Assembly (NCBI RefSeq): GCF_043944905.1
Contig: NZ_JBIMSN010000012.1
Coordinates: 1-64,000, forward strand
Direction of reading: 5' to 3'
Source of the DNA: Antrihabitans spumae
GTDB taxonomy: Bacteria; Actinomycetota; Actinomycetes; Mycobacteriales; Mycobacteriaceae
DNA length: 64,000 nucleotides
The notes under the pieces were generated by a model that saw only the letters and a program-made list of their open reading frames with translations, ran no database searches and had not been told where the DNA came from. Both the position numbers and the translations under genes were made by a program. Of the stretch, positions 43,503 to 52,422 are shown piece after piece (positions within the stretch are counted from its first letter, which is position 1; each line of letters starts with the position of its first letter).

Positions 43503-43922
43503 GTGAAGGCGAGGCACCTGCTGCGCGCCGCCGCTGTTATGGCGGTGCTCTTCGGTGTGCTGTTCATGCATTCGCTCCCGCTCGCACACCCCGCCCGTGC
43601 ACACGTCGCGTCGGCGGCGCACGTCCCCGATGGCCATGCGCATTCCCACGACGCCTCCGCTGCCATCGCGCCCACCGCAGGGGTTCCGTCGCTGCAGTCG
43701 GGCCAATGCACGGGTGACTGCTCGAGTCACAGCGGCATGCAACACCTGTGTTTGGCGGTCCTGACGATCGCGGCCGCGCTGATTGTCGTCAAGTCGATGT
43801 CGCCCACCTCGACCACCGATCACCACCATCACTGCATGGCGTCCTGGTTTCGCATTCATTCGGGGCGTGCGCCGCCGTGGACAACTCCGACTCTCGCGCA
43901 ACTGTCGGTATTGCGGGTGTGA
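43503..43922 (+). CDS. DUF6153-family protein of the copper region
   Basis: A 139-residue protein. A hydrophobic start (AAAVMAVLFGVLFMHSLPLA) is followed by a His-rich outer segment (PDGHAHSHDASAA), Cys residues in SGQCTGDCSSHSGMQHLC, a second helix, a DHHHHC cluster and the conserved ending PPWTTPTLAQLSVLRV. The His/Cys/Met content suggests metal binding outside the membrane. The minus-strand protein at 52423 has the same length and ending. GTG start. Confidence 0.7.
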   Translation: MKARHLLRAAAVMAVLFGVLFMHSLPLAHPARAHVASAAHVPDGHAHSHDASAAIAPTAGVPSLQSGQCTGDCSSHSGMQHLCLAVLTIAAALIVVKSMSPTSTTDHHHHCMASWFRIHSGRAPPWTTPTLAQLSVLRV

Positions 43923-43923
43923 C

Positions 43924-43948
43924 AGGTGACCCACCGAGTGGGTCACCT
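43924..43948. terminator. Hairpin after the DUF6153 gene
   Basis: AGGTGACCCA and TGGGTCACCT form a perfect 10-bp stem with a 5-nt loop, starting 2 nt after the stop codon. No T run follows, as is common in high-GC actinobacteria. The DUF305 gene begins 64 nt further on. Confidence 0.7.
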
Positions 43949-44011
43949 ACCAGGCGCGTCGCCGCGCCTGCCTCACCCTTTTCGCACACCGATAGTTAGA
44001 GGAGTTCCCTG

Positions 44012-44644
44012 ATGCGTTCCACCACGATCAAATTCGCCGCTTCCGCCACCGTGGCAGCTGCAGCGCTTGTCCTGTCCGGCTGTAGTGATGACAGCGCCGG
44101 CAACCACGATATGGGCCAGATGTCGAGCAGCGCCGGAATGGGCACCTCGGCGGCCCCCTCCGCCACCGCGGAGGCCTCGGCCGAATTCAACGACGCCGAT
44201 GTGACGTTCACGCAAATGATGTATCCCCACCACGCGCAGGCCGTAGAGATGGCCAAATTGGTAGACGGTCGCACCAGCAATCCCCAGGTGATCGAGCTGG
44301 CCGATGCCATCGAAGGCGCCCAGGCCCCGGAGATGGAGCAGATGACGCGCATGCTTGCGGCGTGGGGTAAACCGGCCCCGTCGGACATGGGCGGTATGAA
44401 CCACGGCGGCGGTATGAGCGGGATGATGCCCCCGGAGCAGATGGCCGATCTCGCGGCAAAGACCGGTGAAGAATTCGACACCGCGTGGTTGACGATGATG
44501 ATCGACCACCACAACGGTGCCATCGAGATGGCGCGGACCGAGCTCGCGGACGGCAAGAACGGCGAAGCGAAAGCCTTGGCCGGCAACATCATTGCCGCTC
44601 AAGAAACTGAAATCGCCACGATGAACGGCCTGCTGCAGAGATAA
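44012..44644 (+). CDS. DUF305 lipoprotein, copper-associated
   Basis: A 210-residue lipoprotein with lipobox LVLSGC at residues 20-25, a Met/Ser-rich spacer, and two DUF305 repeats with paired His: FTQMMYPHHAQAVEMAKLV near residue 70 and TMMIDHHNGAIEMARTEL near residue 155. The MxxHH arrangement and the Met/His-rich insert (MGGMNHGGGMSGMM) indicate binding of copper or another soft metal. It follows the DUF6153 gene, as its decayed counterpart lies near the other DUF6153 copy at 52.9 kb. GAGGAG is the ribosome binding site. Confidence 0.88.
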   Translation: MRSTTIKFAASATVAAAALVLSGCSDDSAGNHDMGQMSSSAGMGTSAAPSATAEASAEFNDADVTFTQMMYPHHAQAVEMAKLVDGRTSNPQVIELADAIEGAQAPEMEQMTRMLAAWGKPAPSDMGGMNHGGGMSGMMPPEQMADLAAKTGEEFDTAWLTMMIDHHNGAIEMARTELADGKNGEAKALAGNIIAAQETEIATMNGLLQR

Positions 44645-44653
44645 CCCCGTCGA

Positions 44654-44685
44654 GGGGCGGGAACCAGCACTGCGGTTCCCGCCCC
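44654..44685. terminator. Strong hairpin after the DUF305 gene
   Basis: GGGGCGGGAACC and GGTTCCCGCCCC form a perfect 12-bp stem around an 8-nt loop, 9 nt after the stop. It should end the DUF6153-DUF305 transcript. Confidence 0.75.
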
Positions 44686-44733
44686 GCCGACGCCGCTTCG
44701 CCCAAGTTTCATTTCGCGTTGACCGGGAGAACC

Positions 44734-45960
44734 ATGTGCACTGACCGATCCCGCAGGATCCTCACCCTCCTCGCAATCGCGGTCCTCGTCGTCATCGGAG
44801 CCGCCTGCTCTGAGGACTCGACAAGCTCTACGAGCAACCCCGAATCTCCAGACAGTCCCGCCCCGGCCGTCATCGTCCGACCGGATGACGGCGCCGCGGC
44901 GGTCAACCCGCTCGACCCTGTCGCAGTCGAAATAGACGGCGGCACTCTGGAATCGGTGACCATGACCAACGACGCGGGGAAAATTGTCGAGGGCATTTTC
45001 ACTCCCGACCGCGCGGCATGGAAACCGGCAGTGCCGTTGGGGTACGGCAGGACGTATGAGATCGCGGTCTCTGCGGTGGGCGCCGACGGGACTCGTTCGC
45101 AGCCGATGACCTCGTTTTCGACTGTGACGCCGGACAACCAGACCACACCGTCCCATGTCACCAGCGGCGGCAATCTCCTCGTCGATGGTGCGACCTACGG
45201 TGTCGGAATCGTGGTCGTCACTCATTTCGACGAACCGATCACCGACCGCGCCGCGGCCGAGAGGCAACTGAGGGTCGATACAACACCGGCTGTGGAGGGA
45301 TCGTGGTACTGGGCCGATGCCCAGAACGTGCATTGGCGTCCGCAAAGCTACTACGCCCCCGGCACTACCGTCACGGTGCGGGCGGACGTGTACGGCGTCG
45401 AGTTGGGTGAGGGTCTGTTCGGGCAGGAAGACGCGATGACCTCGTTCACCATCGGAGACGCGCACATCTCCGTCGCCGACGACACCACCAAACAAGTGAC
45501 CGTGACCAACAATGGTGAGGTCGTGCGCACCATGCCGACGTCGATGGGCATGGGCGGAACCGAGATCGTCAACGGGCAGACCCTGTCGTTCTGGACCCAG
45601 CCCGGCATCTACACCGTCCTGGACAAGGCGAACCCGGTCATCATGGATTCCTCGACGTACGGTCTGCCAGTGAATTCCCGTCTCGGATACAAGGAAACGA
45701 TCAACTACGCCACCCGCATCAGCAACGACGGGATCTATCTGCACGAACTTGCGGACACAATCTGGGCCCAGGGAAATACCAACGTCTCGCACGGGTGTCT
45801 GAACCTCAGCCCCGCCAACGCCCAATGGTTCTACGAGTTCTCCCGTCCCGGTGACGTCGTGGAAGTGCGCAATACCGGTGGAGCTCCGTTGCAACAGTGG
45901 CAGAACGGTGACTGGAGCGTGCCCTGGGACCAGTGGCAAGCCGGCAGCGCACTGCAATGA
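44734..45960 (+). CDS. L,D-transpeptidase lipoprotein
   Basis: A 408-residue protein. The lipobox is VIGAAC near residue 24. Two immunoglobulin-like domains (bacterial Ldt Ig folds) span about residues 45-250. A YkuD catalytic domain follows with His in IYLHELAD and catalytic Cys in SHGCLNLSP near residue 365, then the C-terminal extension GDWSVPWDQWQAG typical of mycobacterial LdtMt2-like enzymes. It makes 3-3 cross-links in peptidoglycan. GGGAGA precedes the ATG chosen. Copper is known to inhibit L,D-transpeptidases, which gives its place in a copper region possible meaning. Confidence 0.9.
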   Translation: MCTDRSRRILTLLAIAVLVVIGAACSEDSTSSTSNPESPDSPAPAVIVRPDDGAAAVNPLDPVAVEIDGGTLESVTMTNDAGKIVEGIFTPDRAAWKPAVPLGYGRTYEIAVSAVGADGTRSQPMTSFSTVTPDNQTTPSHVTSGGNLLVDGATYGVGIVVVTHFDEPITDRAAAERQLRVDTTPAVEGSWYWADAQNVHWRPQSYYAPGTTVTVRADVYGVELGEGLFGQEDAMTSFTIGDAHISVADDTTKQVTVTNNGEVVRTMPTSMGMGGTEIVNGQTLSFWTQPGIYTVLDKANPVIMDSSTYGLPVNSRLGYKETINYATRISNDGIYLHELADTIWAQGNTNVSHGCLNLSPANAQWFYEFSRPGDVVEVRNTGGAPLQQWQNGDWSVPWDQWQAGSALQ

Positions 45961-46262
45961 GCGGGCTGAAACAGCGGGGATGCGTGACCGATCACCAACC
46001 ATCGAGCGCTGCACTGGTTGTCTGTCCACCGGGTTCCAGACCGGTGGCGTCCCATGCAACATTGCGCGAGCGTGATGTACCCCAGGGTTGGTCAGATGGA
46101 ATTGCCGCTTGCACCGCGCGGTGCGGCCGTGGTGGCCGGATCCGATGTGGCAGAGGCCGTGCGATCTTAGGTCCTTAGTCCCTATGGCCGCGCTAGTTGT
46201 CGTGGGGACAATTGCTTTCTACGGCGGTGGCTCCCATCGACGACAGGCTGAGGAGAATTGTA
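45961..46262. other. Intergenic region with a possible DosR-type site
   Basis: About 300 nt between the L,D-transpeptidase gene and the small membrane protein gene. A short open frame (46096-46170) has no recognisable product. The only notable element is the dyad at 46167-46184. Confidence 0.45.
46167..46184. promoter_or_regulatory. Possible DosR/DevR-like box
   Basis: The minus strand reads TAGGGACTAAGGACCTAA, similar to the mycobacterial DosR consensus (GGGACT-WW-AGTCCC core) with mismatches in the second half. It lies 79 nt upstream of the small membrane protein gene that precedes the P-type ATPase. Confidence 0.35.
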
Positions 46263-46489
46263 ATGAACCACAAGACGCATCTTTATCTGATGGTCGGCCT
46301 TGCCGTGGTGGCGGTTTGTTGTTCTCCACCGGGAATGCTGGCGGATGGTTCTCATTTGTGTGGGTGGGTGCGTGCATGGCGATGATGTTCTTCATGATGC
46401 GCGGTATGGGCGGTATGGGCGGCGGCAGGCGCGATGAGTCCGAGGACGACGAGCTATCGCCAGCACAGCGGCATGACCGTCATCGCTAG
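46263..46489 (+). pseudogene. Small membrane protein gene with a 1-nt frameshift
   Basis: The ATG follows AGGAGAA. The first 18 codons (MNHKTHLYLMVGLAVVAV) lead into a membrane helix, then the frame is lost at the T run 46315-46317. In the -1 frame the helix continues naturally (LLFSTGNAGGWFSFVWVGAC), followed by MAMMFFMMRGMGGMGGGRR and an acidic tail ending at 46489. The intact product would be about 75 residues, a Met/Gly-rich protein such as often accompanies copper ATPases. One missing base explains the break; a sequencing error in the T run or programmed slippage are alternatives. Confidence 0.7.
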
Positions 46490-46680
46490 CCCCTGGCTAC
46501 GCCAGCTCGCACCCGGCCACAGCACGACGTTGTCGCGGGCACGGTGGCGCGCGCAGAGTTCAGGGCCGCGGGCGCTTGCCCGGGAACGTGTCTCCGCAGT
46601 CTTTACGCCCCCCGTGGGGCCGGTGGTAACGGGCTCGGGACACCTCTGGATCGGCATGTCGACAGTAGAAGGAGTTAGGC

Positions 46681-49147
46681 GTGGCTACCTCGGTTACAGG
46701 CTCTGATCGCAGCGTGGTGTTGGAGCTCGACGGTGTGCACTGGGCGACCCAGAAGAATGCGGTAGAAACAACTCTCGGGCGGCGGCCGGGAGTGGTTGGC
46801 GTGCAGGCGAATCCGGTGGCGCAGACCGCAACGGTGACCTACGACCCGTCCCGCACCCGGGTCGAGGACCTCGCCGGCTGGATCAGAGACTGCGGATATC
46901 ACTGCCGGGGGGAATCCGTCCCGGACCATCTGTGTCCTCCACCGGCACCGGCCACTGCCGCGCAAGTGCGTGTCACCTCCGGTGACCACGGCGGGCATGG
47001 CGCGCACCCGGGGCATGGTGTGGGTGCCACGCCCGGTGCGGTGACGGATCGGATGGGGAGCCCGGCCGAGGTGATGGGTCACGGTGGACATGGGGAGATG
47101 TCGATGGCCGGCATGGTCCGTGACATGCGTAACCGGTTCCTGGTGGCGGTGGTGTTCGCCGTGGTGGTCACGTTGTGGTCGCGGATCGGGCGCGATGTGC
47201 TCGGCTTTGGTGTGGCGGCACCGTTCGGGTTGCGCGACGATGTGTTCCAGCTGATCTTGAGCCTGCCGGTGATCTTCTACTCGGCGCAGATCTTCTTCGC
47301 CGGGGCTGTGCGCGCGTTGCGGGCCCGGACGTTGGACATGATGGTGCTGGTCGCGGTGGCGGTGGGTGCCGGCTGGGTGTACTCGGTCGGGGTCACCGTC
47401 ACCGGGGGCGGTGAAGTCTTCTATGAAGCGGCGACGATCCTGACCGCGTTCGTCCTGCTCGGACACTATTTCGAGATGCGCGCGCGTGGGGGAGCCAACG
47501 AGGCGGTTCGGGCGCTGCTCAAGCTGGCGCCACCGATGGCCATGGTGTTTCGCGATGGTGAGCCGGTGGAGATTCCCACCGATCAGGTTGTCGTCGGCGA
47601 CGTGCTGCTGGTCCGCCCCGGTTCCAAGATCGCGGTGGACGGGGTCGTCGAAGACGGGGACAGCGACGTCGACGAGTCCACCGTGACCGGGGAGAGTCTG
47701 CCCGTGCACAAGGGCCCCGGCGACGACGTGGTTGGGGCCACCATCAACACCACCGGCACCCTGCGGGGTCCGGGCTACCAGGGTCGGCGCGGACACCGCC
47801 CTGGCGCAGGTCGTGAAGCTGGTGCAGGAGGCGCAGAACTCGAAGGCGCCGGGGCAGCGGCTGGCGGACCGGGCCGCGTTCTGGCTGGTACTGGTCGCGT
47901 TATTGGGCGGGGTCGGCACATTCGTGGTGTGGCTGTCGGTCGGTCGGTCGGTCAGCGAGGCTTTGCTGTTCGCGATCACGGTGGTGGTGGTGACCTGCCC
48001 GGACGCGTTGGGCCTGGCCACCCCGACCGCGATCATGGTGGGCACCGGTCTCGGTGCGGGTCGCGGGGTGTTGTTCAAGAACGCGACCGCGATCGAAACG
48101 TCGAAAAAGATCGACGTCGTGGTGATGGACAAGACCGGCACCTTGACCTTGGGTGCGCCGGAGGTGACCGACCTGATCGTCGACGGGTTGCCCGAGACCG
48201 ACGCGCTGGCGCTGATCGCGGCGGTCGAACGCAATTCCGAACATCCGTTGGCCGCAGCGGTCGTGCAGCACGCCGATGCCGCTGGCGTGCGCCGCTTGGA
48301 TGCTCGGAACTTCACCAACGTGGCTGGCCAAGGTGCCGTCGCGACGGTCGACGGGCACCGGGTCGTGGTGGGCAACACCCGACTGATGGTCGCCGAGGAA
48401 ATCGACCTCGGCGTGCTCGGTGCCCGGCAGCAGGAGCTCGCCGCTGGGGGGCGGACCTCGGTGCTCGCCGCCGTCGATGGCCGGGCCGTCGCGGTGATCG
48501 GTATCGCCGATGCGGTGCGACCCACCTCCGCCGCCGCGGTTGCGGAGTTGCGTTCTCTTGGTGTCGAGGTGGTCATGCTCACCGGGGACAACGCTGCCAC
48601 CGCGCGCCGGATCGCCGCGCAGATCGGCGTCACCGAGGTGATCGCCGACGTGCTGCCCGGCGACAAGGCGGCGAAGGTCAAAGAGCTCATCGCCGCTGGG
48701 CGTCGGGTGGCGATGGTCGGTGACGGGGTCAACGACGCCCCGGCGCTGGCCCAGGCCGACCTCGGGATCGCGATCGGGGCGGGCACCGACGTCGCGGTGG
48801 AAACCGCGGATGTGGTGCTGATGCGTTCCGATCCCCTCGATGTCGCGGTGGCGCTGCGGATCGGGCGGGGGACGGTCCGCAAGATGAAGCAGAATCTCGG
48901 CTGGGCGATCGGTTACAACTCCATCGCGCTGCCGATCGCGGCCGGTGTCTTCGAACCGGCGTTCGGGCTGGTGCTGCGCCCCGAGATCGCGGCCATCACG
49001 ATGGCCGGGTCCAGCTTGCTCGTAGCGGTGAATGCGCTGACCCTCAAGCGACTCCGACTACCCAGTCCCACACTTCCGGCGACACCGGGGCCGCTGGGCA
49101 AGCAGCCGGCCGAGCCGGCCGATGTGGCCGCCGCCGAGCGACGCTGA
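46681..49147 (+). pseudogene. P1B-type metal ATPase with CPD motif, frameshifted
   Basis: The GTG start follows AGAAGGAG. The N-terminus is an HMA-like fold whose metal-binding CxxC is replaced (LDGVHWATQKNAV), then a His-rich linker (DHGGHGAHPGHG, MGHGGHGEMSM), membrane helices and the actuator motif STVTGESLPVHKG. At the G run 47765-47768 one extra G breaks the frame. The next frame carries the transmembrane motif VVTCPDALGLATP (CPD, not CPC), the phosphorylation site DKTGTLTLG, HP locus NSEHPLAAAV and the hinge VGDGVNDAPALAQ, to 49147. Combined length would be about 820 residues. Loss of CxxC and CPD suggest a metal specificity different from CopA. As it stands it makes no functional ATPase unless the extra G is a sequencing error. 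Confidence 0.85.
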
Positions 49148-49279
49148 CATGGCCTGGCCGGTGACGTCGCCGCGTGTATGTCGTGGCGTCATCGGCGAGG
49201 CGCGGTGTGTCCGCCGGTGACCGGCTCATCCCTGCGCGGCCGTCCGGCCGCCTTGACTCACCATCCGGCACCGCTACGG

Positions 49280-50266
49280 ATGCTGTGGATTACCGCCGCC
49301 CTGGGTGCCTGTTTCCTGGGTGTGCGGTGGGGACTACGAGACGCGCCGCCGCTGTGGTTTGCCGCCTTGCGGGCCTTGCTCGGCGGGGCCGCGTTGGCCG
49401 CCGTCGCCGCCGCTCAGCGTCGGCCGCTGCCACGGTCGGCCCGCACCTGGGGCCGGGTCGGGGTGCTCGGGCTGGTCAACGTGAGCCTGGCGTTTGCGGC
49501 CATGTTCGCCGGCATCGCCGGGTTGGCTACCGGCACCGCCGCGGTGCTGTCCAACGCCCAGCCGCTGCTGATTCTGCTGCCCGCCTGGTGGCTGTACGGG
49601 GAGCGGGTGTCGGCGCGGGCCACGATCGCGTTGGTGGCGGGGTTCGGTGGGCTGCTGGTGGTCGCGGTGCCCGGCGGCGGCGGATCCGGGGCGCTGCTGT
49701 CACTGCTGTCCGCGGCCGCGGTCACCGCCGGAACGTTGATGGTGCGCCACCTGGGCGACGTCGACGTCGTGGTGGCGAGCGCGGCGCATTTCCTGTTCGG
49801 TGGGGTAGCGCTGGCCGGAGTCGCCTTCGCTGTGGAAGGCGTCCCGGACATCGCCTGGACGCTGCGCTTCGTGGCCGTCCTCGCCTTCCTCGGCCTGATC
49901 GCGACCGCGGCGACGACGCTGGCCTGGTTCGTGGAGACCCAGCGTTGCCCGCTGTCCGCGCTGACCCCATGGATGTTCCTCGTCCCCGTTTTCGGGTTGC
50001 TGATCGGTCTCGTCGTCTTGGGTGAACGCCCCGATGTCTGGACGGTCACGGGCGTCGTCCTGGTGCTGGTCAGCATGCGGGTGGCGCTGACGAAGCACAG
50101 CGTCCCCGGCGCCGGTCCCGGGTTACCTGCATGTGGCGGACTCCCTCGACCCGCCGTGGCAGCCTCATCAACGAGGTCACTCAAAATGAAGGAAGGCGGA
50201 GCGCGTGAGCAGCAACGACATGTTTTCAAGTTGTGGTGGGCGTGGATGGGTCCGCCGAGTCGCTGA
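49280..50266 (+). CDS. EamA/DMT-family transporter
   Basis: About 328 residues with ten membrane helices in two EamA repeats (LWITAALGACFLGVRWGLRD; TAAVLSNAQPLLILLPAWWL; TTLAWFVETQRCPLSALTPW). The last 45 residues (after MRVALTKHSVPG) are not part of the fold and run into the start of the broken universal-stress-protein gene, so the 3' end was probably altered. The start is uncertain: the frame is open from 49178, but the first helix begins at MLWITAAL. The substrate is unknown; the family exports small metabolites. Confidence 0.75.
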   Translation: MLWITAALGACFLGVRWGLRDAPPLWFAALRALLGGAALAAVAAAQRRPLPRSARTWGRVGVLGLVNVSLAFAAMFAGIAGLATGTAAVLSNAQPLLILLPAWWLYGERVSARATIALVAGFGGLLVVAVPGGGGSGALLSLLSAAAVTAGTLMVRHLGDVDVVVASAAHFLFGGVALAGVAFAVEGVPDIAWTLRFVAVLAFLGLIATAATTLAWFVETQRCPLSALTPWMFLVPVFGLLIGLVVLGERPDVWTVTGVVLVLVSMRVALTKHSVPGAGPGLPACGGLPRPAVAASSTRSLKMKEGGAREQQRHVFKLWWAWMGPPSR

Positions 50267-50330
50267 GGCCCTCGATGGGCGGCGACCGAAGCCCGACTGC
50301 GGAACGGGGCCCGCAAGAGCTTTGGCCGAT
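50205..50330 (+). pseudogene. Remnant of a universal stress protein gene
   Basis: A GTG at 50205 has GGAAGG upstream and encodes MSSNDMFS. The frame then shifts; from 50230 another frame reads VVVGVDGSAESL, the characteristic USP start. After two more single-base losses it reads ALD-(W)-AATEARLRNGARKS, the next helix of USP proteins. After about 50330 the similarity ends. So this is the 5' quarter of a USP gene with three 1-nt indels and no 3' part. It overlaps the extended end of the EamA gene. Confidence 0.65.
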
Positions 50331-50468
50331 CAGAATCAGTCTGGTCGAGCCCGGCAATATTCCGGCAGAGACTTAACGGCCGTTTCCGGGTGAGTCGTTG
50401 GACACCGGGATGCGGCCGTTGCCCCAAGGGTCAACGTGGCCTCTCGTGCTGGCAAGCTGGTTATCTCG

Positions 50469-50485
50469 ATACCCCCTATGGGTAT
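50469..50485. promoter_or_regulatory. CsoR/RicR-type copper operator
   Basis: ATACCC-N5-GGGTAT (spacer CCTAT), a perfect dyad of the kind bound by CsoR-family copper repressors. It lies 54 nt upstream of the CopZ-like gene. The same pattern with the same spacing occurs at 57162-57178. No csoR gene is in the window. Confidence 0.7.
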
Positions 50486-50539
50486 AAGCTGAGGACCGAC
50501 AAGCGCTCGGCGTGTCGTTATGAGAAGGGTGAGAAGTCG

Positions 50540-50809
50540 ATGAATGTCACAACCTACAAAGTCGAGGCAATGACCTGCGGGCACTGCGTGTCGACGGTGA
50601 AGGCCGCGGTTGGTTCCGTCGTCGGTGTTACCGCTGTGGATGTGGATCTGCGGGCAGGAACCGTGATCACTACAGGCACGTACGCGGATTCCGCTGTTGC
50701 GGAAGCCATCTCGAAAGCAGGGTACGAGGTCGTCGCCACCGAACCCGAAGCGACCGCCGGTAGCTTGCTTCCGCTGGTCGGCAAATCCGGCGGCTGCTGC
50801 TGCGGCTAG
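50540..50809 (+). CDS. copZ: CopZ-like copper chaperone with Cys-rich tail
   Basis: An 89-residue protein. Residues 3-70 form an HMA domain with the copper-binding loop MTCGHC at residues 11-16 and the usual beta-alpha-beta pattern (STVKAAVGSVVGVTAVDVDL). The tail ends GGCCCG, three adjacent Cys that could bind more Cu(I). The operator at 50469 suggests copper-dependent derepression. It would hand Cu(I) to CopA. AGAAGGGTGAGAAG acts as ribosome binding site. The gene symbol is by family analogy. Confidence 0.85.
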   Translation: MNVTTYKVEAMTCGHCVSTVKAAVGSVVGVTAVDVDLRAGTVITTGTYADSAVAEAISKAGYEVVATEPEATAGSLLPLVGKSGGCCCG

Positions 50810-50967
50810 GCGTCGGCGGGATGGGGGAACTCTAATCGTCGTGATCGCGATCGGCCCGGTCCTCACGGTCACGTTGGCGCGTGCCGGCGTTGCTACTTTG
50901 CGGCTCAATAACTGGCTGATTCAGCCAGTCATCGAGGGGAGAGCCTTGCATACACCCCAGGCCGATA

Positions 50968-51050
50968 TGGTGATCGAGCTCGTCCGCGCCACCTACCCGA
51001 AGATGATCCAGAACCTCAGCTGGGCAGCCCGGATACAACGGCTTCGCGTC
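50968..51050 (+). pseudogene. Remnant of a P-type ATPase C-terminus
   Basis: This stretch encodes MVIELVRATYPKMIQNLSWA A, then with one extra base in the next frame GYNGF. It matches the conserved segment between hinge and last helices of CopA-like ATPases (RATYRKMxQNLxWAxGYN). No other ATPase motif surrounds it. The rest of 50810-51395 shows no gene. Confidence 0.55.
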
Positions 51051-51395
51051 TGGGGCGATCTGGGCGTAACGCTGCGGTCAGCACAGCGCGTAGGCGCTGT
51101 GCGGAGGTGTCCGCGTTATCGCGGACTGCGGCGAGTTGGCGCAGTTGGGCGGTGATTCAAACGTCATTCCGGCTTAAGAAGCCGAGTCGCCACGACGGAC
51201 GGGCTGCAGCAGCGATAGCCGCCGCCCAGCCAGGATCCGGTTATGGTTCCCGGCGGGCGACCTGTCACTCAGCTGGGGGCTCATCTGGTCGAACCACCCA
51301 GGTCAAATCCACGTTGGTCGAGGAACATGGTCGAGGGAACATCCCTCTCGATCACAACAGCGTCAGTGTGGGTGTTCACTATGAGCGGGTTCCGG

Positions 51396-52082
51396 CTATC
51401 GACAGTTGCGCTGTTCGGCATCACGAATACGCGCGAATCGGTCGGCGGTGATCGCCCACAATTCATGATCTGTTCGTCGTCCACCGACGTCGAGGTAGCC
51501 GCTCATCGTGCCTTCGTATATCAACCCGATGCGGGTGACCAGTCTTTTGGCTGCGACATTGGTGATGCTGATCGGCGCCGAGATGCGATGCAATCCGAGT
51601 TCGGCGAAGCCGTGCTCGAGTATCAATGTGGCTGCGGTGATCCCGATGCCTGACCGTCCATGCGCTGAATCCACCCAGATCCCAACCTCGGCGGTCCCGT
51701 TGTGCATGTCGATCCATTCGAAGTTGCACTGGCCGGCAAACCGTCCATCCACTTCGATCACCATGGGCAGTGCGTGGCCTGCCGTTGTGACGGCTCGACT
51801 GTGTAGACATTCGCGGATCCACACTGTCTCGGTGTGGCGCTGCTCCCAACATGTATTCGACGACGTCCAGAACGGTTCAATGACGGCCTGATTTTGTAGC
51901 CGTAGCTGGCGCCATGCTGGGGCATCCGAGATGCGGGGACACCGTAGAGTGACCGTGCTGTCGGTGGGACTGGGTCCTGTGATCGTGAGTTGCCGGCGTT
52001 TCGGCTGCCAGGCGGTGAACCGGTCGCGGACGCGTCCGGCGTAGAACCTGGCAACTGTTTCTGTCATCGACTTCTTGCGCAT
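51396..52082 (-). CDS. GNAT acetyltransferase (RimJ/RimL-like)
   Basis: A 228-residue protein. The N-terminal 45 residues (TETVARFYAGRVRDRFTAWQ) are an extension. Then comes a GNAT domain of the RimJ/RimL type: VTLRCPRISDAPAWRQLRLQ, VGIWVDSAHGRSGIGITAAT (acetyl-CoA loop), and ISAPISITNVAAKRLVTRIG near the end. Family members acetylate N-termini of ribosomal proteins or small molecules. It sits alone between copper-gene remnants and may be a passenger. Confidence 0.83.
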   Translation of the reverse strand: MRKKSMTETVARFYAGRVRDRFTAWQPKRRQLTITGPSPTDSTVTLRCPRISDAPAWRQLRLQNQAVIEPFWTSSNTCWEQRHTETVWIRECLHSRAVTTAGHALPMVIEVDGRFAGQCNFEWIDMHNGTAEVGIWVDSAHGRSGIGITAATLILEHGFAELGLHRISAPISITNVAAKRLVTRIGLIYEGTMSGYLDVGGRRTDHELWAITADRFARIRDAEQRNCR

Positions 52083-52422
52083 GGTGAGACCTCCGAGGTC
52101 GTCCGCCCGGTCCGTAACACGACCCTTCGAGGTCTCCGTTGGGACCCGGGACAGGTCCGATTAGCTGGTACCGACCGGCGACGGTGTAAACAACGTTGTG
52201 CACATCAGTGACAAAAGGTGTTGATGCACAAGTCGAAGTAACAACACCTGTAGCAATGGCCAGATGCTGGCTGGTGCGGTCGGCAAATGTCGGTGTCCGC
52301 TCCTCACCGAGGCGTCGCCGAGAAACAGCGTCGGCGGTACCACCCGATGGAGAACGGCAGGACTTAGTGCAGTGCGAACGGCCAACGTTTCGACTTGTTG
52401 ACGCTGGCGGCGGGCCTACCCA
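52083..52422. other. Intergenic region with a dyad
   Basis: About 340 nt between the GNAT gene and the end of the second DUF6153 gene. The only notable structure is the inverted repeat AGGTGTTG-N18-CAACACCT (52216-52249). No gene recognised. Confidence 0.45.

Noticed and set aside
46607..46620. GCCCC-CCGT-GGGGC hairpin upstream of the CPD ATPase as a copper operator
   Set aside because: It lacks the ATACCC...GGGTAT ends of the two clear copper boxes; a chance GC hairpin or weak leader structure is more likely.
51281..51484. 67-codon minus-strand frame next to the GNAT gene
   Set aside because: It overlaps the 3' end of the acetyltransferase gene, has no ribosome binding site and no family resemblance.
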